A stretch of DNA of 64,000 nt from Nostoc edaphicum CCNP1411 (GTDB taxonomy: Bacteria; Cyanobacteriota; Cyanobacteriia; Cyanobacteriales; Nostocaceae), in contig NZ_CP054698.1 in the NCBI RefSeq assembly GCF_014023275.1, positions 2,604,001 to 2,668,000 of the forward strand, in the 5' to 3' direction. Position 1 is the stretch's first letter. The number at the start of each line of letters is the position of its first letter. The notes beneath the pieces are model-generated. The model saw nothing but the letters and a program-made list of their open reading frames with translations. It did not search any database and was not told the DNA's origin. Positions 9,329 to 18,203 of this stretch are shown piece by piece. A program made the translations under genes and the position numbers.

Positions 9329-11041
9329 ATGAAGCTCAATAACAACCTCTACCTGTACTCGTTCCTAGCTAATTTCGGATGGCTCAAGAAAAGTTACACC
9401 GCTAAAATCATGTTGGTGGCATTTTTGGGCACTCACGTACCACTTTTGACCTTACTTTTCAGTTTCGTGATCTCAAACTCTTACTCCTTAGAGATGGCAG
9501 CGCGAGTTATGATTGTTGCTCTATTGGCGACATTAGCAGGTACGGCTGCCACCCTCTACGCAATACACCACCTCCTCAAACCGGTTATTTTGACATCTGC
9601 TGCATTGCAAAATTATCTGAACACCAAAACCCTACCTGGATTGCCCACAGAATTTGCTGATGAAGCGGGTACATTGATGGCGGATACCTCACAAACTCTT
9701 CACAAATTAGATGAATTAATTCACTACATCAGTAATTATGATGATCTAACTGGATTAGCCAATCGTGATTTATTTCGCGATCGCCTCTATCAGACCCTAT
9801 CTCAACCTGAAAACAACCAGCGCCTTGTCGCTGTCTTTTTGCTGAGTATTGATGATTTCACTGGTATGAGTCATGGGTTGGAGCCTCAGACAACAAATTT
9901 GTTGTTAAGAACAGTTGCCCAGAGATTATCAAACTGTGTGGCGAAAACAGATATTCTTGCCCATTTAAGCGGAGATGAATTTGCCATCGCCCGCATAGAA
10001 ATTGTTTCTTTTGAAAGTGTGATTAAGCTATCTCAGTTGCTGTTAAGTACTCTGAGTAAACCTTTTTCTTTAGAGGGTAACTTGATTCATATCACCGCTA
10101 GTATCGGCATTACAATTAATGGACTAAATGATCGTAATAGCGTAGATCAACTCTTGCAACAGGCTCACATGGCACTGTACCAGGCGAAACAGCAAGGGCG
10201 TAGCCAATACCAATTCTATTCGCCGGAAATTAATGCTCAGTTACAGGAGCGACTGAGTTTAGAAAATGAATTATATGGAGCGCTTAAGCGTAATGAAATG
10301 CTGGTTTATTATCAACCTCTGATTGATTTACACAGCAGACAAATTACAGCGATGGAAGCATTGGTTCGCTGGCAGCATCCTACATTAGGTTTGATTTCTC
10401 CTGCAAAATTTATTCCGATCGCAGAAGCCAATGGTTTGATCGTACAAATTGATGAATGGGTTTTGCGAACTGCTTGTGCCCAAAACCGTGCTTGGCAACT
10501 TGCTGGATTTACCCCAATTCGGATATCTGTGAATCTGTCAGCTCGACAGTTTGAACAACCGCATCTAGTTGAAATCGTCAGCCAAGTCCTTGAGGAGACG
10601 GAACTCCCAGCATCTTGCTTGGAACTGGAAGTGACAGAAAGCTTCTTGATGGCTGACATGGAGCGATCGGTTAAAACTTTAAAAGAATTACGAGAACTGG
10701 GTATATGGTTGGCACTAGATGACTTCGGCACTGGTTATTCTTCCCTCAACTACTTGAAGCGCTTTCCCGTGAATATGCTCAAGATTGATCAGTCATTTGT
10801 ACAAGATGTCATGTCCAATCCTGATAGCGCCGCCGTCACTGATGCCATTATTGCCCTCGCAAAGAGCCTCCGGTTGAAAATCACCGCAGAGGGTGTGGAA
10901 ACCCAAGAACAGCTTGACTACCTGCAAATGCAGGGATGTCACGAAGGTCAGGGTTTCTATTTCAGTTGTCCTGTTCCCGCTGATATAATTGTCCAGATGT
11001 TGCAGAAAAGTTCTCAGCAGATGGAGACAATTGCAGCATAA
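9329..11041 (+). CDS. Membrane-anchored GGDEF/EAL protein, probable cyclic-di-GMP phosphodiesterase
   Basis: A 570-residue signalling protein. Two membrane helices lie at about 27-49 and 56-80 with no large sensor between them, followed by a short HAMP-like linker and a GGDEF domain from about 135. The GGDEF signature is degenerate (LSGDEF, 213-218), so cyclase activity is doubtful. An EAL domain follows with EALVRW at 343, DDFGTGYSSLNYLKRFP, KIDQSFV and TAEGVE, all the metal- and substrate-binding blocks. The prediction is a c-di-GMP-hydrolysing enzyme in which the GGDEF part may bind GTP as regulator. It stands alone, with the GAF-LuxR gene convergent downstream. Confidence 0.9.
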   Translation: MKLNNNLYLYSFLANFGWLKKSYTAKIMLVAFLGTHVPLLTLLFSFVISNSYSLEMAARVMIVALLATLAGTAATLYAIHHLLKPVILTSAALQNYLNTKTLPGLPTEFADEAGTLMADTSQTLHKLDELIHYISNYDDLTGLANRDLFRDRLYQTLSQPENNQRLVAVFLLSIDDFTGMSHGLEPQTTNLLLRTVAQRLSNCVAKTDILAHLSGDEFAIARIEIVSFESVIKLSQLLLSTLSKPFSLEGNLIHITASIGITINGLNDRNSVDQLLQQAHMALYQAKQQGRSQYQFYSPEINAQLQERLSLENELYGALKRNEMLVYYQPLIDLHSRQITAMEALVRWQHPTLGLISPAKFIPIAEANGLIVQIDEWVLRTACAQNRAWQLAGFTPIRISVNLSARQFEQPHLVEIVSQVLEETELPASCLELEVTESFLMADMERSVKTLKELRELGIWLALDDFGTGYSSLNYLKRFPVNMLKIDQSFVQDVMSNPDSAAVTDAIIALAKSLRLKITAEGVETQEQLDYLQMQGCHEGQGFYFSCPVPADIIVQMLQKSSQQMETIAA

Positions 11042-11140
11042 GTGAATGCTTAAGCCAGAAAATCTCCCCCCTGATAGCGTTTCAGTTTAATATTTCATAA
11101 AAATGGTTGTCAGGGGGAAATGAAGCGAATAAAAGGTCAT

Positions 11141-11812
11141 TTATTTTGAAACAGTGGAAAGCTTTGCAACCATGTGAGTACGAGATGAAACCTCAAGCTT
11201 GCGAAACATCCTTTTTAAGGCTTGCTTGACAGAGTTTTCAGTAATCCAAAGTTCAGCACTAATTTCTGCATTGGTTTGTCCTTGAGCCACTAAGGAAGCA
11301 ATTTGCATTTCACGAGGTGTTAAAAGCTCTGTCTGTAATAGTGGTTGTTGCAATCTCGCCATTGCCACCCAAGTAGAAATGTGCAGACAAATGGCACTTA
11401 AATCTGTGAGATTTTGTGAATCAAATGCAGGCATTCCTTGCTCACGGGTCAAACCTACCACGCCCACTAACTTACCATTATTGACAATTGGCCCTGCCAT
11501 GACGTGCCAGTGGTCAGCACGAGGACAAATCAACTTCCATGTCTTAGGTTCTACTACCAAAGCTTCATGAACAGGGGCATGGCGTTCTAGCAAGTAGCGT
11601 GCAACTGGATTGTATTGCGGTGATAATGCAATTTGCAGTGTTTTTTGAATCTTGCTGTCAATTTGAGAAATTTGGGCAAAGAAGAACAGCCCACATCGTG
11701 TAGCTGAAAAATACTCACTCACTTCTACGGATATGTGCGATCGCAACATCTGTTCATCTTTAGCTTGAGCAATTGCATGAAATAGAGTTTGTAATGCAAT
11801 CATGATTGGCAA
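11141..11812 (-). CDS. GAF-domain LuxR-type transcriptional regulator
   Basis: This 223-residue protein has an N-terminal GAF-like sensor (about 8-150) and a C-terminal LuxR/GerE helix-turn-helix. The HTH region reads LLTPREMQIASLVAQGQTNA, then EISAELWITENSVKQALKRM, the usual T-P-R-E start and recognition helix. There is no receiver domain, so input is probably a small ligand or redox signal at the GAF domain. It is convergent with the GGDEF/EAL gene. Targets cannot be inferred. Confidence 0.85.
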   Translation of the reverse strand: MPIMIALQTLFHAIAQAKDEQMLRSHISVEVSEYFSATRCGLFFFAQISQIDSKIQKTLQIALSPQYNPVARYLLERHAPVHEALVVEPKTWKLICPRADHWHVMAGPIVNNGKLVGVVGLTREQGMPAFDSQNLTDLSAICLHISTWVAMARLQQPLLQTELLTPREMQIASLVAQGQTNAEISAELWITENSVKQALKRMFRKLEVSSRTHMVAKLSTVSK

Positions 11813-11937
11813 ATTGTACCCTTTCGAGGTCTAGGCGCAGTATAACAACCAGACTTATCCTAGCTTTTGTCATTTGTCATTAGTTTTTTAGCCACTCTCT
11901 TGCAAGGTATGTACTAACAAACTCTTTATCAATGACC

Positions 11938-12121
11938 GAATGGCACTAAGAAAAGCCCAAAGGCTTGTGTCGTCTTGTTCCCAGCCTGGAGGCTGGGAAT
12001 GCATTTAAAGAGGCTCTGCCTCTTGTCAAGCTACTGGAGGCGGAGCCTCCCAGAATGGTTTCCCAGCCTCTAGGCTGGGAACCAGTTAGAGCAAGGGCTG
12101 TATCTTTACTTAGTGCCATTC
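11938..12121. mobile_element. 184-bp miniature inverted-repeat element with 10-bp target duplication
   Basis: The terminal repeats GAATGGCACTAAG (11938-11950) and CTTAGTGCCATTC (12109-12121) are perfect inverses and extend to about 18 bp with one mismatch. They are flanked by the exact direct repeat ATCAATGACC (11928-11937 and 12122-12131). The interior holds two arms of CCCAGCCT(C/G)NAGGCTGGGA palindromes and GAGGC-rich hairpins, with no coding capacity. The right duplication lies just before the gene at 12168 and adds an in-frame upstream ATG at 12126. Confidence 0.85.
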
Positions 12122-12167
12122 ATCAATGACCAATGACTATTTGTTTGCTTTTTTGGATTACTTAACC

Positions 12168-12587
12168 ATGAATGTAAATTCTGGCATTGATGATACACAG
12201 AGATCCGAGCGCTGGATTCAAATCAGTTTTTTTATCGCAGCAGTGTTTTTCAATCTCTGTTTAGCAACCCAAGTATTCAGTGTTGGAATGGCTTACTTTT
12301 ACAACTCTGATTGGTGGAATCTACATATTTGGCTCGTGCGAGGATATAGCGGACTCTCACTAATTTTATTGGTATGGGTGTTTTTAATTCCGTTTCCTCG
12401 AAGAATCCAAAGCCTTACAGCAAGTATGCCAGTACTGCTAGGACTGCAATTTCTCACAATCCATTTACACACTCCTTTTCCTCTAGCAGTGTTCCATCCA
12501 CTCATCGGCTTTTCCTTATTCTCTATTTCCACAACCCTAGTGCATCGGACATCGCACATCGTATTTCCCAACCACAACCAAGACTAA
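12168..12587 (+). CDS. Small four-helix membrane protein, DUF6220-like
   Basis: About 139 residues with four predicted membrane helices (FFIAAVFFNLCLATQVFSVG, then GYSGLSLILLVWVFLI, a LLGLQFLTIH segment and FHPLIGFSLFSISTTLV). The helix pattern and HPLIGF region resemble DUF6220 proteins; function is unknown. I prefer the ATG at 12168 (MNVNSGIDD). The frame is open from an ATG at 12126, but that codon is created by the target duplication of the adjacent element. Nearest downstream gene is a rhodanese, about 57 bp away and possibly co-transcribed. Confidence 0.65.
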   Translation: MNVNSGIDDTQRSERWIQISFFIAAVFFNLCLATQVFSVGMAYFYNSDWWNLHIWLVRGYSGLSLILLVWVFLIPFPRRIQSLTASMPVLLGLQFLTIHLHTPFPLAVFHPLIGFSLFSISTTLVHRTSHIVFPNHNQD

Positions 12588-12643
12588 ATCGTTGAGAAAA
12601 CACAAGTTTCAATTCTTTTCACGCTATTACAGGAGAAATAAAA

Positions 12644-13477
12644 GTGTCTCAATACGCCGATCCATCAGTTCTCGTTGATACCCAGTGGCTTGCAGATCAT
12701 CTCAACGATCCAAATGTCCGTATTATTGAAGTGGATATCAGCCCAAAGCCATACAAAAATGCTCACATACCTGGTGCTGTCTTCTGGAACTTCTTTAGAG
12801 ATTTACTATTGCCTGATTTGAAGGTGAATTGGGATGCGATCGCTTTTGAGAAGCTGATGGCACGTTCAGGCATCACCAATGACACCACAGTGATTGCTTA
12901 TGGCAGTTATCCGGGAACAGGAGCCTGGATTTTCTGGTTATTGAAAGTCTTTGGGCACGAAAATGTACGAGTTCTCAATGGCGGCTATCAAAAATGGAAA
13001 TCAGAAGGTTGTCCACTAGCAACTGAGTTATCTACGTTTGCTTCTACTGATTACCGTGCCAGAGGTATTGATGCTCATCTGCGAGTATTACATAATGAAG
13101 TTCAGGCATCGATAGGTCGAAGCGATTGCGTGTTGTTAGATGTCCGAACAATTCAAGAATACTGTGGTGAGTGGTTTTTCGATCAACCACCAAAAGAAGG
13201 TGAACGTACTGGACATATTCCAGGTGCAGTCCATCTTGAGCATATCTTAACTCTCAACGAGGATGGAACTTTTAAATCATTCAACGAATTGAAAAATCTT
13301 TATCACAGTAAGGGGATTACAGCTGATAAGGAAGTGTTTCCCTACTGTGCCATCGGCGGGCGTTCTGGATATACCTGGTTTGTCTTGAAGTATTTATTGG
13401 GCTATCCCAATGTTCGGAATTACGATGGCTCTTGGAATGAATGGAGTCGCCTGCCTGATGTAGCCATTGAGAGGTAG
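12644..13477 (+). CDS. Two-domain rhodanese sulfurtransferase
   Basis: 277 residues with two rhodanese folds: an inactive N-terminal domain (about 8-130) and a catalytic C-terminal domain (about 150-270). The active-site loop is CAIGGRS in YCAIGGRSGYTW, placing the persulfide-forming cysteine near residue 231. Such proteins move sulfur from thiosulfate or 3-mercaptopyruvate to acceptors such as cyanide or thiols. The start is GTG at 12644, with AGGAGA nine bases upstream. The preceding small membrane protein may be in the same transcript. Confidence 0.88.
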   Translation: MSQYADPSVLVDTQWLADHLNDPNVRIIEVDISPKPYKNAHIPGAVFWNFFRDLLLPDLKVNWDAIAFEKLMARSGITNDTTVIAYGSYPGTGAWIFWLLKVFGHENVRVLNGGYQKWKSEGCPLATELSTFASTDYRARGIDAHLRVLHNEVQASIGRSDCVLLDVRTIQEYCGEWFFDQPPKEGERTGHIPGAVHLEHILTLNEDGTFKSFNELKNLYHSKGITADKEVFPYCAIGGRSGYTWFVLKYLLGYPNVRNYDGSWNEWSRLPDVAIER

Positions 13478-13585
13478 TGAGAAGGCAGGAGGCAGAAGGA
13501 ATCGACACTTAAGGATCGAGGACGCTTTGGATCACATCGACAGCGCCTCTTGATACAATTTTTTTATACTAGTGGGCTGCTATAC

Positions 13586-13689
13586 CCTAATGCGCTTGAG
13601 TTAGGGGCTAATTGTACAAAATTGTGGGTTTTCGAGACGCGATAAATCGCCGTCTCTACAAGTGTTTTGGTCTTATCTGAACTGTATTG
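13586..13689. mobile_element. CAATAC-family miniature element, copy 2
   Basis: About 104 bp closely matching the element at 2555-2662, including the core GACGCGATAAATCGCCGTC and the TTTTGGTCTTATCTGAACTG tail. The direct repeat TGCTATAC flanks it (13578-13585 and 13690-13697), shorter than in other copies, so the left end may be slightly eroded. It lies between the rhodanese and the site-2 protease gene. CCTCCTG STRR units follow at about 13725. Confidence 0.65.
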
Positions 13690-13865
13690 TGCTATACTCA
13701 CAACTTTTTGTTAGTAACTTCTTTCCTCCTGCCTCCTGATTACCAATAACCGCACCTTTACAGACGGACACCACTACCGTCACGAAGATTAAAATATCTT
13801 AACCTTTCGTTACACTAGAGACATCGAGAAGGACAAAAACAAACTTCTCAAAGCTGAAATCAAAG

Positions 13866-14999
13866 GTGAACGACATGAATGGCACAATTCGCGTTGGTAA
13901 TCTCTTCGGAATTCCCTTCTATATCCATCCGTCCTGGTTTTTAGTTCTGGGTTTAGTAACTTGGAGTTATAGCGGTGGACTGGCGGCACAATTTCCCCAA
14001 TTATCTGCGGGATTAGCTTTGCTACTAGGATTGATGACAGCGCTGATGTTATTTGCCTCTGTCGTCGCCCATGAATTAGGCCACAGTTTCGTTGCTATTC
14101 GTCAGGGGATTGATGTAAAATCCATCACACTGTTTATATTTGGCGGTTTGGCGAGTTTAGAAAAAGAGTCGAAAACCCCAGGTGAGGCTTTCTGGGTTGC
14201 GATCGCAGGGCCAATAGTAAGTCTACTATTGTGCGGTATCGTTACAGCGATTGGTGTTACTACCACTGCATCAGGGCCGTTAGCTGCAATTCTTGGTGTT
14301 CTAGCTTCTGTTAACTTGGCACTAGCTCTATTTAACCTGATTCCTGGCTTACCTTTAGATGGCGGAAATATACTGAAATCCATCGTTTGGAAAATTACAG
14401 GTAATCCTTATAAAGGTGTCACCTTTGCTAGTCGAGTTGGGCAAATCTTTGGTTGGGTAGCAATTCTTTCAGGTATAGTTCCCCTACTATTCTTTGGCAA
14501 CTTCGGTAACATCTGGAATTTGTTAATTGGCTTCTTCTTGTTGCAAAATGCTGGTAATGCGGCTCAATTTGCCAGAGTGCAAGAAAAACTCACAGGTTTG
14601 ACAGCCGAAGATGCTGTAACTCATGACAGCCCGATTGTATCTGGTAATCTTAGCTTAAGAGAGTTTGCCGATGAGCGAGTCATCAGTGGGCAAAACTGGC
14701 ATCGGTTCTTAGTGACTGATGATGATGGACAATTAGTAGGTGCGATCGCAGTTGATAATTTACGAAGCATCCCAACAGTAATGTGGTCAGAAACTCAAGT
14801 TAAAGAAGTCATGCGACCAATTACTGAATCTACCACAGTTCAATCCGATCAACCTCTGCTGGAAGTCATGCAGCTACTCGAACAACAAAAGCTATCTGTA
14901 CTTCCCGTGATTCGTGAGAATGGCGTTCTAGTTGGAATCTTAGAAAAAGCTGCAATTATCCAGCTACTTCAAAGTCGAACTCAACCTAACCCTGCATAG
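13866..14999 (+). CDS. Site-2 protease family (M50) membrane metalloprotease with CBS domains
   Basis: An intramembrane zinc protease of up to 377 residues. HELGH at 69-73 supplies two zinc ligands and the catalytic Glu; NLIPGLPLDGGN near 157-168 supplies the third ligand. About five or six membrane helices fill residues 15-230. A C-terminal pair of CBS motifs (about 245-372) probably senses adenine nucleotides. This is the common cyanobacterial S2P-CBS architecture; substrates are likely membrane-bound regulators. The start is GTG 13866 or ATG 13875, and the second gives a more usual N-terminus (MNGTIRVG). A strong terminator follows. Confidence 0.9.
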   Translation: MNDMNGTIRVGNLFGIPFYIHPSWFLVLGLVTWSYSGGLAAQFPQLSAGLALLLGLMTALMLFASVVAHELGHSFVAIRQGIDVKSITLFIFGGLASLEKESKTPGEAFWVAIAGPIVSLLLCGIVTAIGVTTTASGPLAAILGVLASVNLALALFNLIPGLPLDGGNILKSIVWKITGNPYKGVTFASRVGQIFGWVAILSGIVPLLFFGNFGNIWNLLIGFFLLQNAGNAAQFARVQEKLTGLTAEDAVTHDSPIVSGNLSLREFADERVISGQNWHRFLVTDDDGQLVGAIAVDNLRSIPTVMWSETQVKEVMRPITESTTVQSDQPLLEVMQLLEQQKLSVLPVIRENGVLVGILEKAAIIQLLQSRTQPNPA

Positions 15000-15025
15000 A
15001 TTTATCTCAAAAAACGTCAAACCCT

Positions 15026-15060
15026 TTTAGAGAAGCTATTAATAGCTTCTCTAAATTTTT
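15026..15060 (+). terminator. Rho-independent terminator after the site-2 protease gene
   Basis: TTTAGAGAAGCTATT pairs perfectly with AATAGCTTCTCTAAA (15026-15055), followed by five or more Ts. It sits 26 bp after the stop and could also serve the opposite strand, where the TPR gene ends at 15179. Confidence 0.85.
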
Positions 15061-15178
15061 ATTTATAATTGCAGCAGTTTGCAAGTAACTGAAGTACAAC
15101 ATGCAGGACTCACGCATCAGATTATAGAGAGTTTCTACCTCCTACCTCCTGCCTCCTGCCTCCTGCCTCCTGCCTTCT

Positions 15179-17392
15179 TCACAATTTTGACAAAATCTCT
15201 GGTAACAACTGACTAGGAACTTTAGATAAAGCTAGATTTTGCCCCTGTATCCCTAATTCATTATGAAAAGCACGAATAGTTTTCACCACATAAGCGAAGG
15301 TTGTTTGATAAGCCTCTGGTTGTTTACTTAATCCCTTTAAGGCTTGTAAATGGTTATCTAATGCTATTTCTAAGTGTTGAGAACGTATTGCTTTATCGCC
15401 ATTAAAAGACTTATCTATTACTAGCTGATAATGGGCTAGTCCCAAATTATTATAAGAGGCAAGCAAATCAAAACTTAAAGAAGTCCCGCTAAGTGAGTGA
15501 GCCAAAGCTATAGCTTCTTCATAAGCGCTGATACATAATTTCAGATACTTTTGCCGTGCCTCTTTAGTTGTCTGAGATAGGTTTGCTAGATGCCAGTAGG
15601 CAGTACCCAGATTATTTTGTGTAGCGGCGCAAGCACTGGGAACATTAGCTGGAGTGCGATACTTGAGAGCATCGGTGTAGACAACTATAGCTCGCTGGAG
15701 ATTTTGGGCAGGTTGTTCGTATTGTGCCAGATTCCAACAGGCAGTACCGATATTATTTTGAATCATGCCATACTTAAGCGGCTCCTCTTCGGGGTTGTAG
15801 TGTACAAGTGCTTCATTGTAAGCTGCGATCGCTTTCTTTAAATGTACAATCGGTTGATTATATTGACCCAGATGCCAATAAGCAGTACCCAAATTGTTCT
15901 GGCAAGCCGCATACTTTAATGAATCCATATCGGCTGTACGATAGCTGAGTGCTTCACTGTAAGCTAAAATTGCTTGCTGCCAATTTTCAGATGGGTGAGA
16001 AAAACGAGCTAAGTCACCATAAGCAGTCCCCAAATTATTTTGCACACGAGCGTAAGTTTCCAAATGTGTCTGGGGCGAAATCATCTTTAACGCCAACTGA
16101 TAAAATTCTATTGCCTGATCTATATAAGTTTGTCCTTCCTCCGAATTGGGTGGTGTACGGTATAACATCCAGTAAAGTGTACCCAAATCATTCAAGATAT
16201 CTGGGAGTTGCGGTGAGCTTTCGTCATAGCTAATTGCTTCCTGATAGGCAATAATTGCTACCATCAGGTTTTCTAGGGTTGACTCTCCTTGTTCAATCCG
16301 AAGACGGTATAAAGTACCCAATCGATGATAAGCTTCTGCCAGTATCTCCGCTGAAACAAGATTTTCGTGTAATTTTTCAATCTCCAACAAAATCTGCTGC
16401 GGTTGTAAATAATTCTCAGTATTTTGAGTAGTATTTGTGTTGATTGTTGCGATTACTAGCTCCGTTAACTCACTACTAACATAAGATAAAGACGACAGCG
16501 ATTGATTATTACTCCCACTACCATATCTAGTAGTAGATTCCTGCTGTTGTGGCGCAACCTTCAATAAATCTGCTGTTGACGGCGAAACTTCCTGGGTTTT
16601 ATGTATGCCATTCCCTTGTATCTCTGCGGGGAAATCGGAATTATTTTCAAAGTTTAACCCGGTGGCTGCGGTTCTAAGTTCTTCTTGGTTAACTGATTCA
16701 TCTAAAATCGACTGCTCAATATTTCCTAAATCCAAACTTCTGGAATTAGAAAAACGTTCTGGATAGCCGGAATTCTGAGTTGCTGGTGTGGGTTCTCCAG
16801 CAAACACAAATACACCAGTCCTGGAACGCCAAAATTGTGGTGCTGATTGCTTAATAGCAGATAACCAAGGGCGCGGTATCCACAACAGTAAGTTAGATTC
16901 TAAGAATCTGCCGGATTCTTGTGTAGAAAAATATTGTTCGCTTAAGCGGAGATAGTGCAAAAACAAACGCTGTGTCGCAACTGGTTGCTTGGTGAGATGC
17001 TCCACGCCTACAATCTGAAATGCTGGTACTGGAAAAGGTCTTCCAGGCGTATCTTTTGATGCCCCAACAATTGGCGGGGGATAATTAGCCAACCATTGAT
17101 TAATCTGGACTATGGGATCGGGATCATTTAAATTCAAACGCAATGTGACTAATCGCGGATAAGCTGGAGTGCTATTTTCCTGAGCATTTGATGACTGATA
17201 TAGCACCTGTCCAACAGGATAAGCCAATGTAGAATGCAAACGGGCTGCTACCTGATTTCTTAAGTGTAAATCATCACATACAGCTAAAAAAAGTTGTCGT
17301 CGTAAACCAAGACTTAGGGCAAGTTTCAGGCGGTGGTATACTTGCCGATTCCAAGTAGAATTATTGTTGTGTGCAGTATCATTCACGCTCAT
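15179..17392 (-). CDS. Tetratricopeptide-repeat protein
   Basis: A 737-residue protein with no signal peptide or membrane helix. Residues 1-205 form a globular domain with repeated LRLNLNDPDPIVQINQWL-like and LLLWIPRPWL segments that I do not recognise; it may be a degenerate ATPase-like fold. Residues 205-340 are low complexity. From about 345 to 690 there are at least six TPR units, each with N-N-L-G-T-A-Y-(W/G) followed by A-I-x-A-Y-x-E-A-L. It is most likely a protein-interaction scaffold. The region downstream of its stop (15136-15178) is a CCTCCTG tandem repeat. Confidence 0.8.
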   Translation of the reverse strand: MSVNDTAHNNNSTWNRQVYHRLKLALSLGLRRQLFLAVCDDLHLRNQVAARLHSTLAYPVGQVLYQSSNAQENSTPAYPRLVTLRLNLNDPDPIVQINQWLANYPPPIVGASKDTPGRPFPVPAFQIVGVEHLTKQPVATQRLFLHYLRLSEQYFSTQESGRFLESNLLLWIPRPWLSAIKQSAPQFWRSRTGVFVFAGEPTPATQNSGYPERFSNSRSLDLGNIEQSILDESVNQEELRTAATGLNFENNSDFPAEIQGNGIHKTQEVSPSTADLLKVAPQQQESTTRYGSGSNNQSLSSLSYVSSELTELVIATINTNTTQNTENYLQPQQILLEIEKLHENLVSAEILAEAYHRLGTLYRLRIEQGESTLENLMVAIIAYQEAISYDESSPQLPDILNDLGTLYWMLYRTPPNSEEGQTYIDQAIEFYQLALKMISPQTHLETYARVQNNLGTAYGDLARFSHPSENWQQAILAYSEALSYRTADMDSLKYAACQNNLGTAYWHLGQYNQPIVHLKKAIAAYNEALVHYNPEEEPLKYGMIQNNIGTACWNLAQYEQPAQNLQRAIVVYTDALKYRTPANVPSACAATQNNLGTAYWHLANLSQTTKEARQKYLKLCISAYEEAIALAHSLSGTSLSFDLLASYNNLGLAHYQLVIDKSFNGDKAIRSQHLEIALDNHLQALKGLSKQPEAYQTTFAYVVKTIRAFHNELGIQGQNLALSKVPSQLLPEILSKL

Positions 17393-17423
17393 AGCGGCTA
17401 AAGAGCCAAAACACAGTGTATAT

Positions 17424-17555
17424 CAATACTTCTCGGTTAAGGATTTTTAACTCGGAATTGGGTTTGGGGAAAAGGTTAAAGGGTAAAGGTTAAAGGTTTT
17501 TTCTTTCCCCTTTCCCCTTTCCCCTTCCCCTTTTCCCCTTAACCGACAAGTATTG
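17424..17555. mobile_element. CAATAC-family miniature element, copy 3
   Basis: The 132-bp element begins CAATACTTCTCGGTTAAGG and ends with the near-exact inverse (CCTTAACCGACAAGTATTG). The 10-bp direct repeat CAGTGTATAT flanks it (17414-17423 and 17556-17565). The centre is a purine/pyrimidine-rich run of AAAGGTTAAAGGG and TTTCCCC repeats. It closely resembles the copy at 25094-25248. Confidence 0.85.
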
Positions 17556-17796
17556 CAGTGTATATCACCTTTCTGGGTGCATCCAAGTGGACTAAACTCA
17601 TAATAAAAATTATTTTTAAGTAGATATTGTGCTGCTTAGGATAAACTAAGCCTTCATCTCTACATAAATAATAAAGTATGTAATTATACTTTAATTGCTA
17701 ATTCAATTTTAACAAAAAATAAAAAAGCAGGCCCCTCTTAAGATTGGAACCTGAAAAACTATAAAAAAGTTGAAATTTTATTAAAATGTTTTATGC

Positions 17797-17976
17797 TCAA
17801 CTGCTCTTAGAAACAAAGAAGGCGACTAGAATCAAACCGACAACCAAAGCTGTAGCAGCGATTCCTAGTAAGATATAAGTTCGTTTTTGCCCTTCCGTGG
17901 GAGGTTCTGCTTGATAAATCTTTGGTTCACGGGCAAAATTATTCAGAAGACCGCCTTCTTCATTCGTATAGGGCAT
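17797..17976 (-). CDS. psb34: Photosystem II assembly protein Psb34-like (Ssl1498 family)
   Basis: A 59-residue protein, missed by length cut-offs. It starts MPYTNEEGGLLNNFAREPK, continues with a YQAEPPTEGQKR segment, and has one C-terminal membrane helix (YILLGIAATALVVGLILVAF). The N-terminal part resembles the stretch shared by Psb34 and some HLIPs, which binds CP47 assembly intermediates. It is flanked by the element at 17424 and the thiO-thiG gene, and appears monocistronic. Confidence 0.8.
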   Translation of the reverse strand: MPYTNEEGGLLNNFAREPKIYQAEPPTEGQKRTYILLGIAATALVVGLILVAFFVSKSS

Positions 17977-18062
17977 GAATTAATTCCTTTATCTTTATTG
18001 TTCATTTAATGTTACATAAATGCTAGATCCGCTCTGAAACTGCTAGACAAATCGTTACATTA

Positions 18063-18200
18063 TTGGGGCATGGGGCATTGGGCATGGGGCATTGAAAAGA
18101 GGCAGAGGGAGTGGGGTGCGGGGGGAAAAGGGGAAAACACTCTTCTCCCATTCCCCATTCCCCATTCCCCATTCCCCATTCCCCATTCCCCATTCCCCAT
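18063..18200. repeat. STRR block (GGGCATT/CCCCATT units)
   Basis: Tandem GGGGCAT/GGGCATT units are followed by at least seven copies of the heptamer CCCCATT up to the stop of thiO-thiG. They carry no gene. Confidence 0.8.
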
Positions 18201-18203
18201 TCC

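Noticed and set aside
12126..12167. Upstream start of the DUF6220-like gene
   Set aside because: The ATG lies in the duplicated target of the adjacent element, so it is unlikely to be the native start; kept only as a possible new start.
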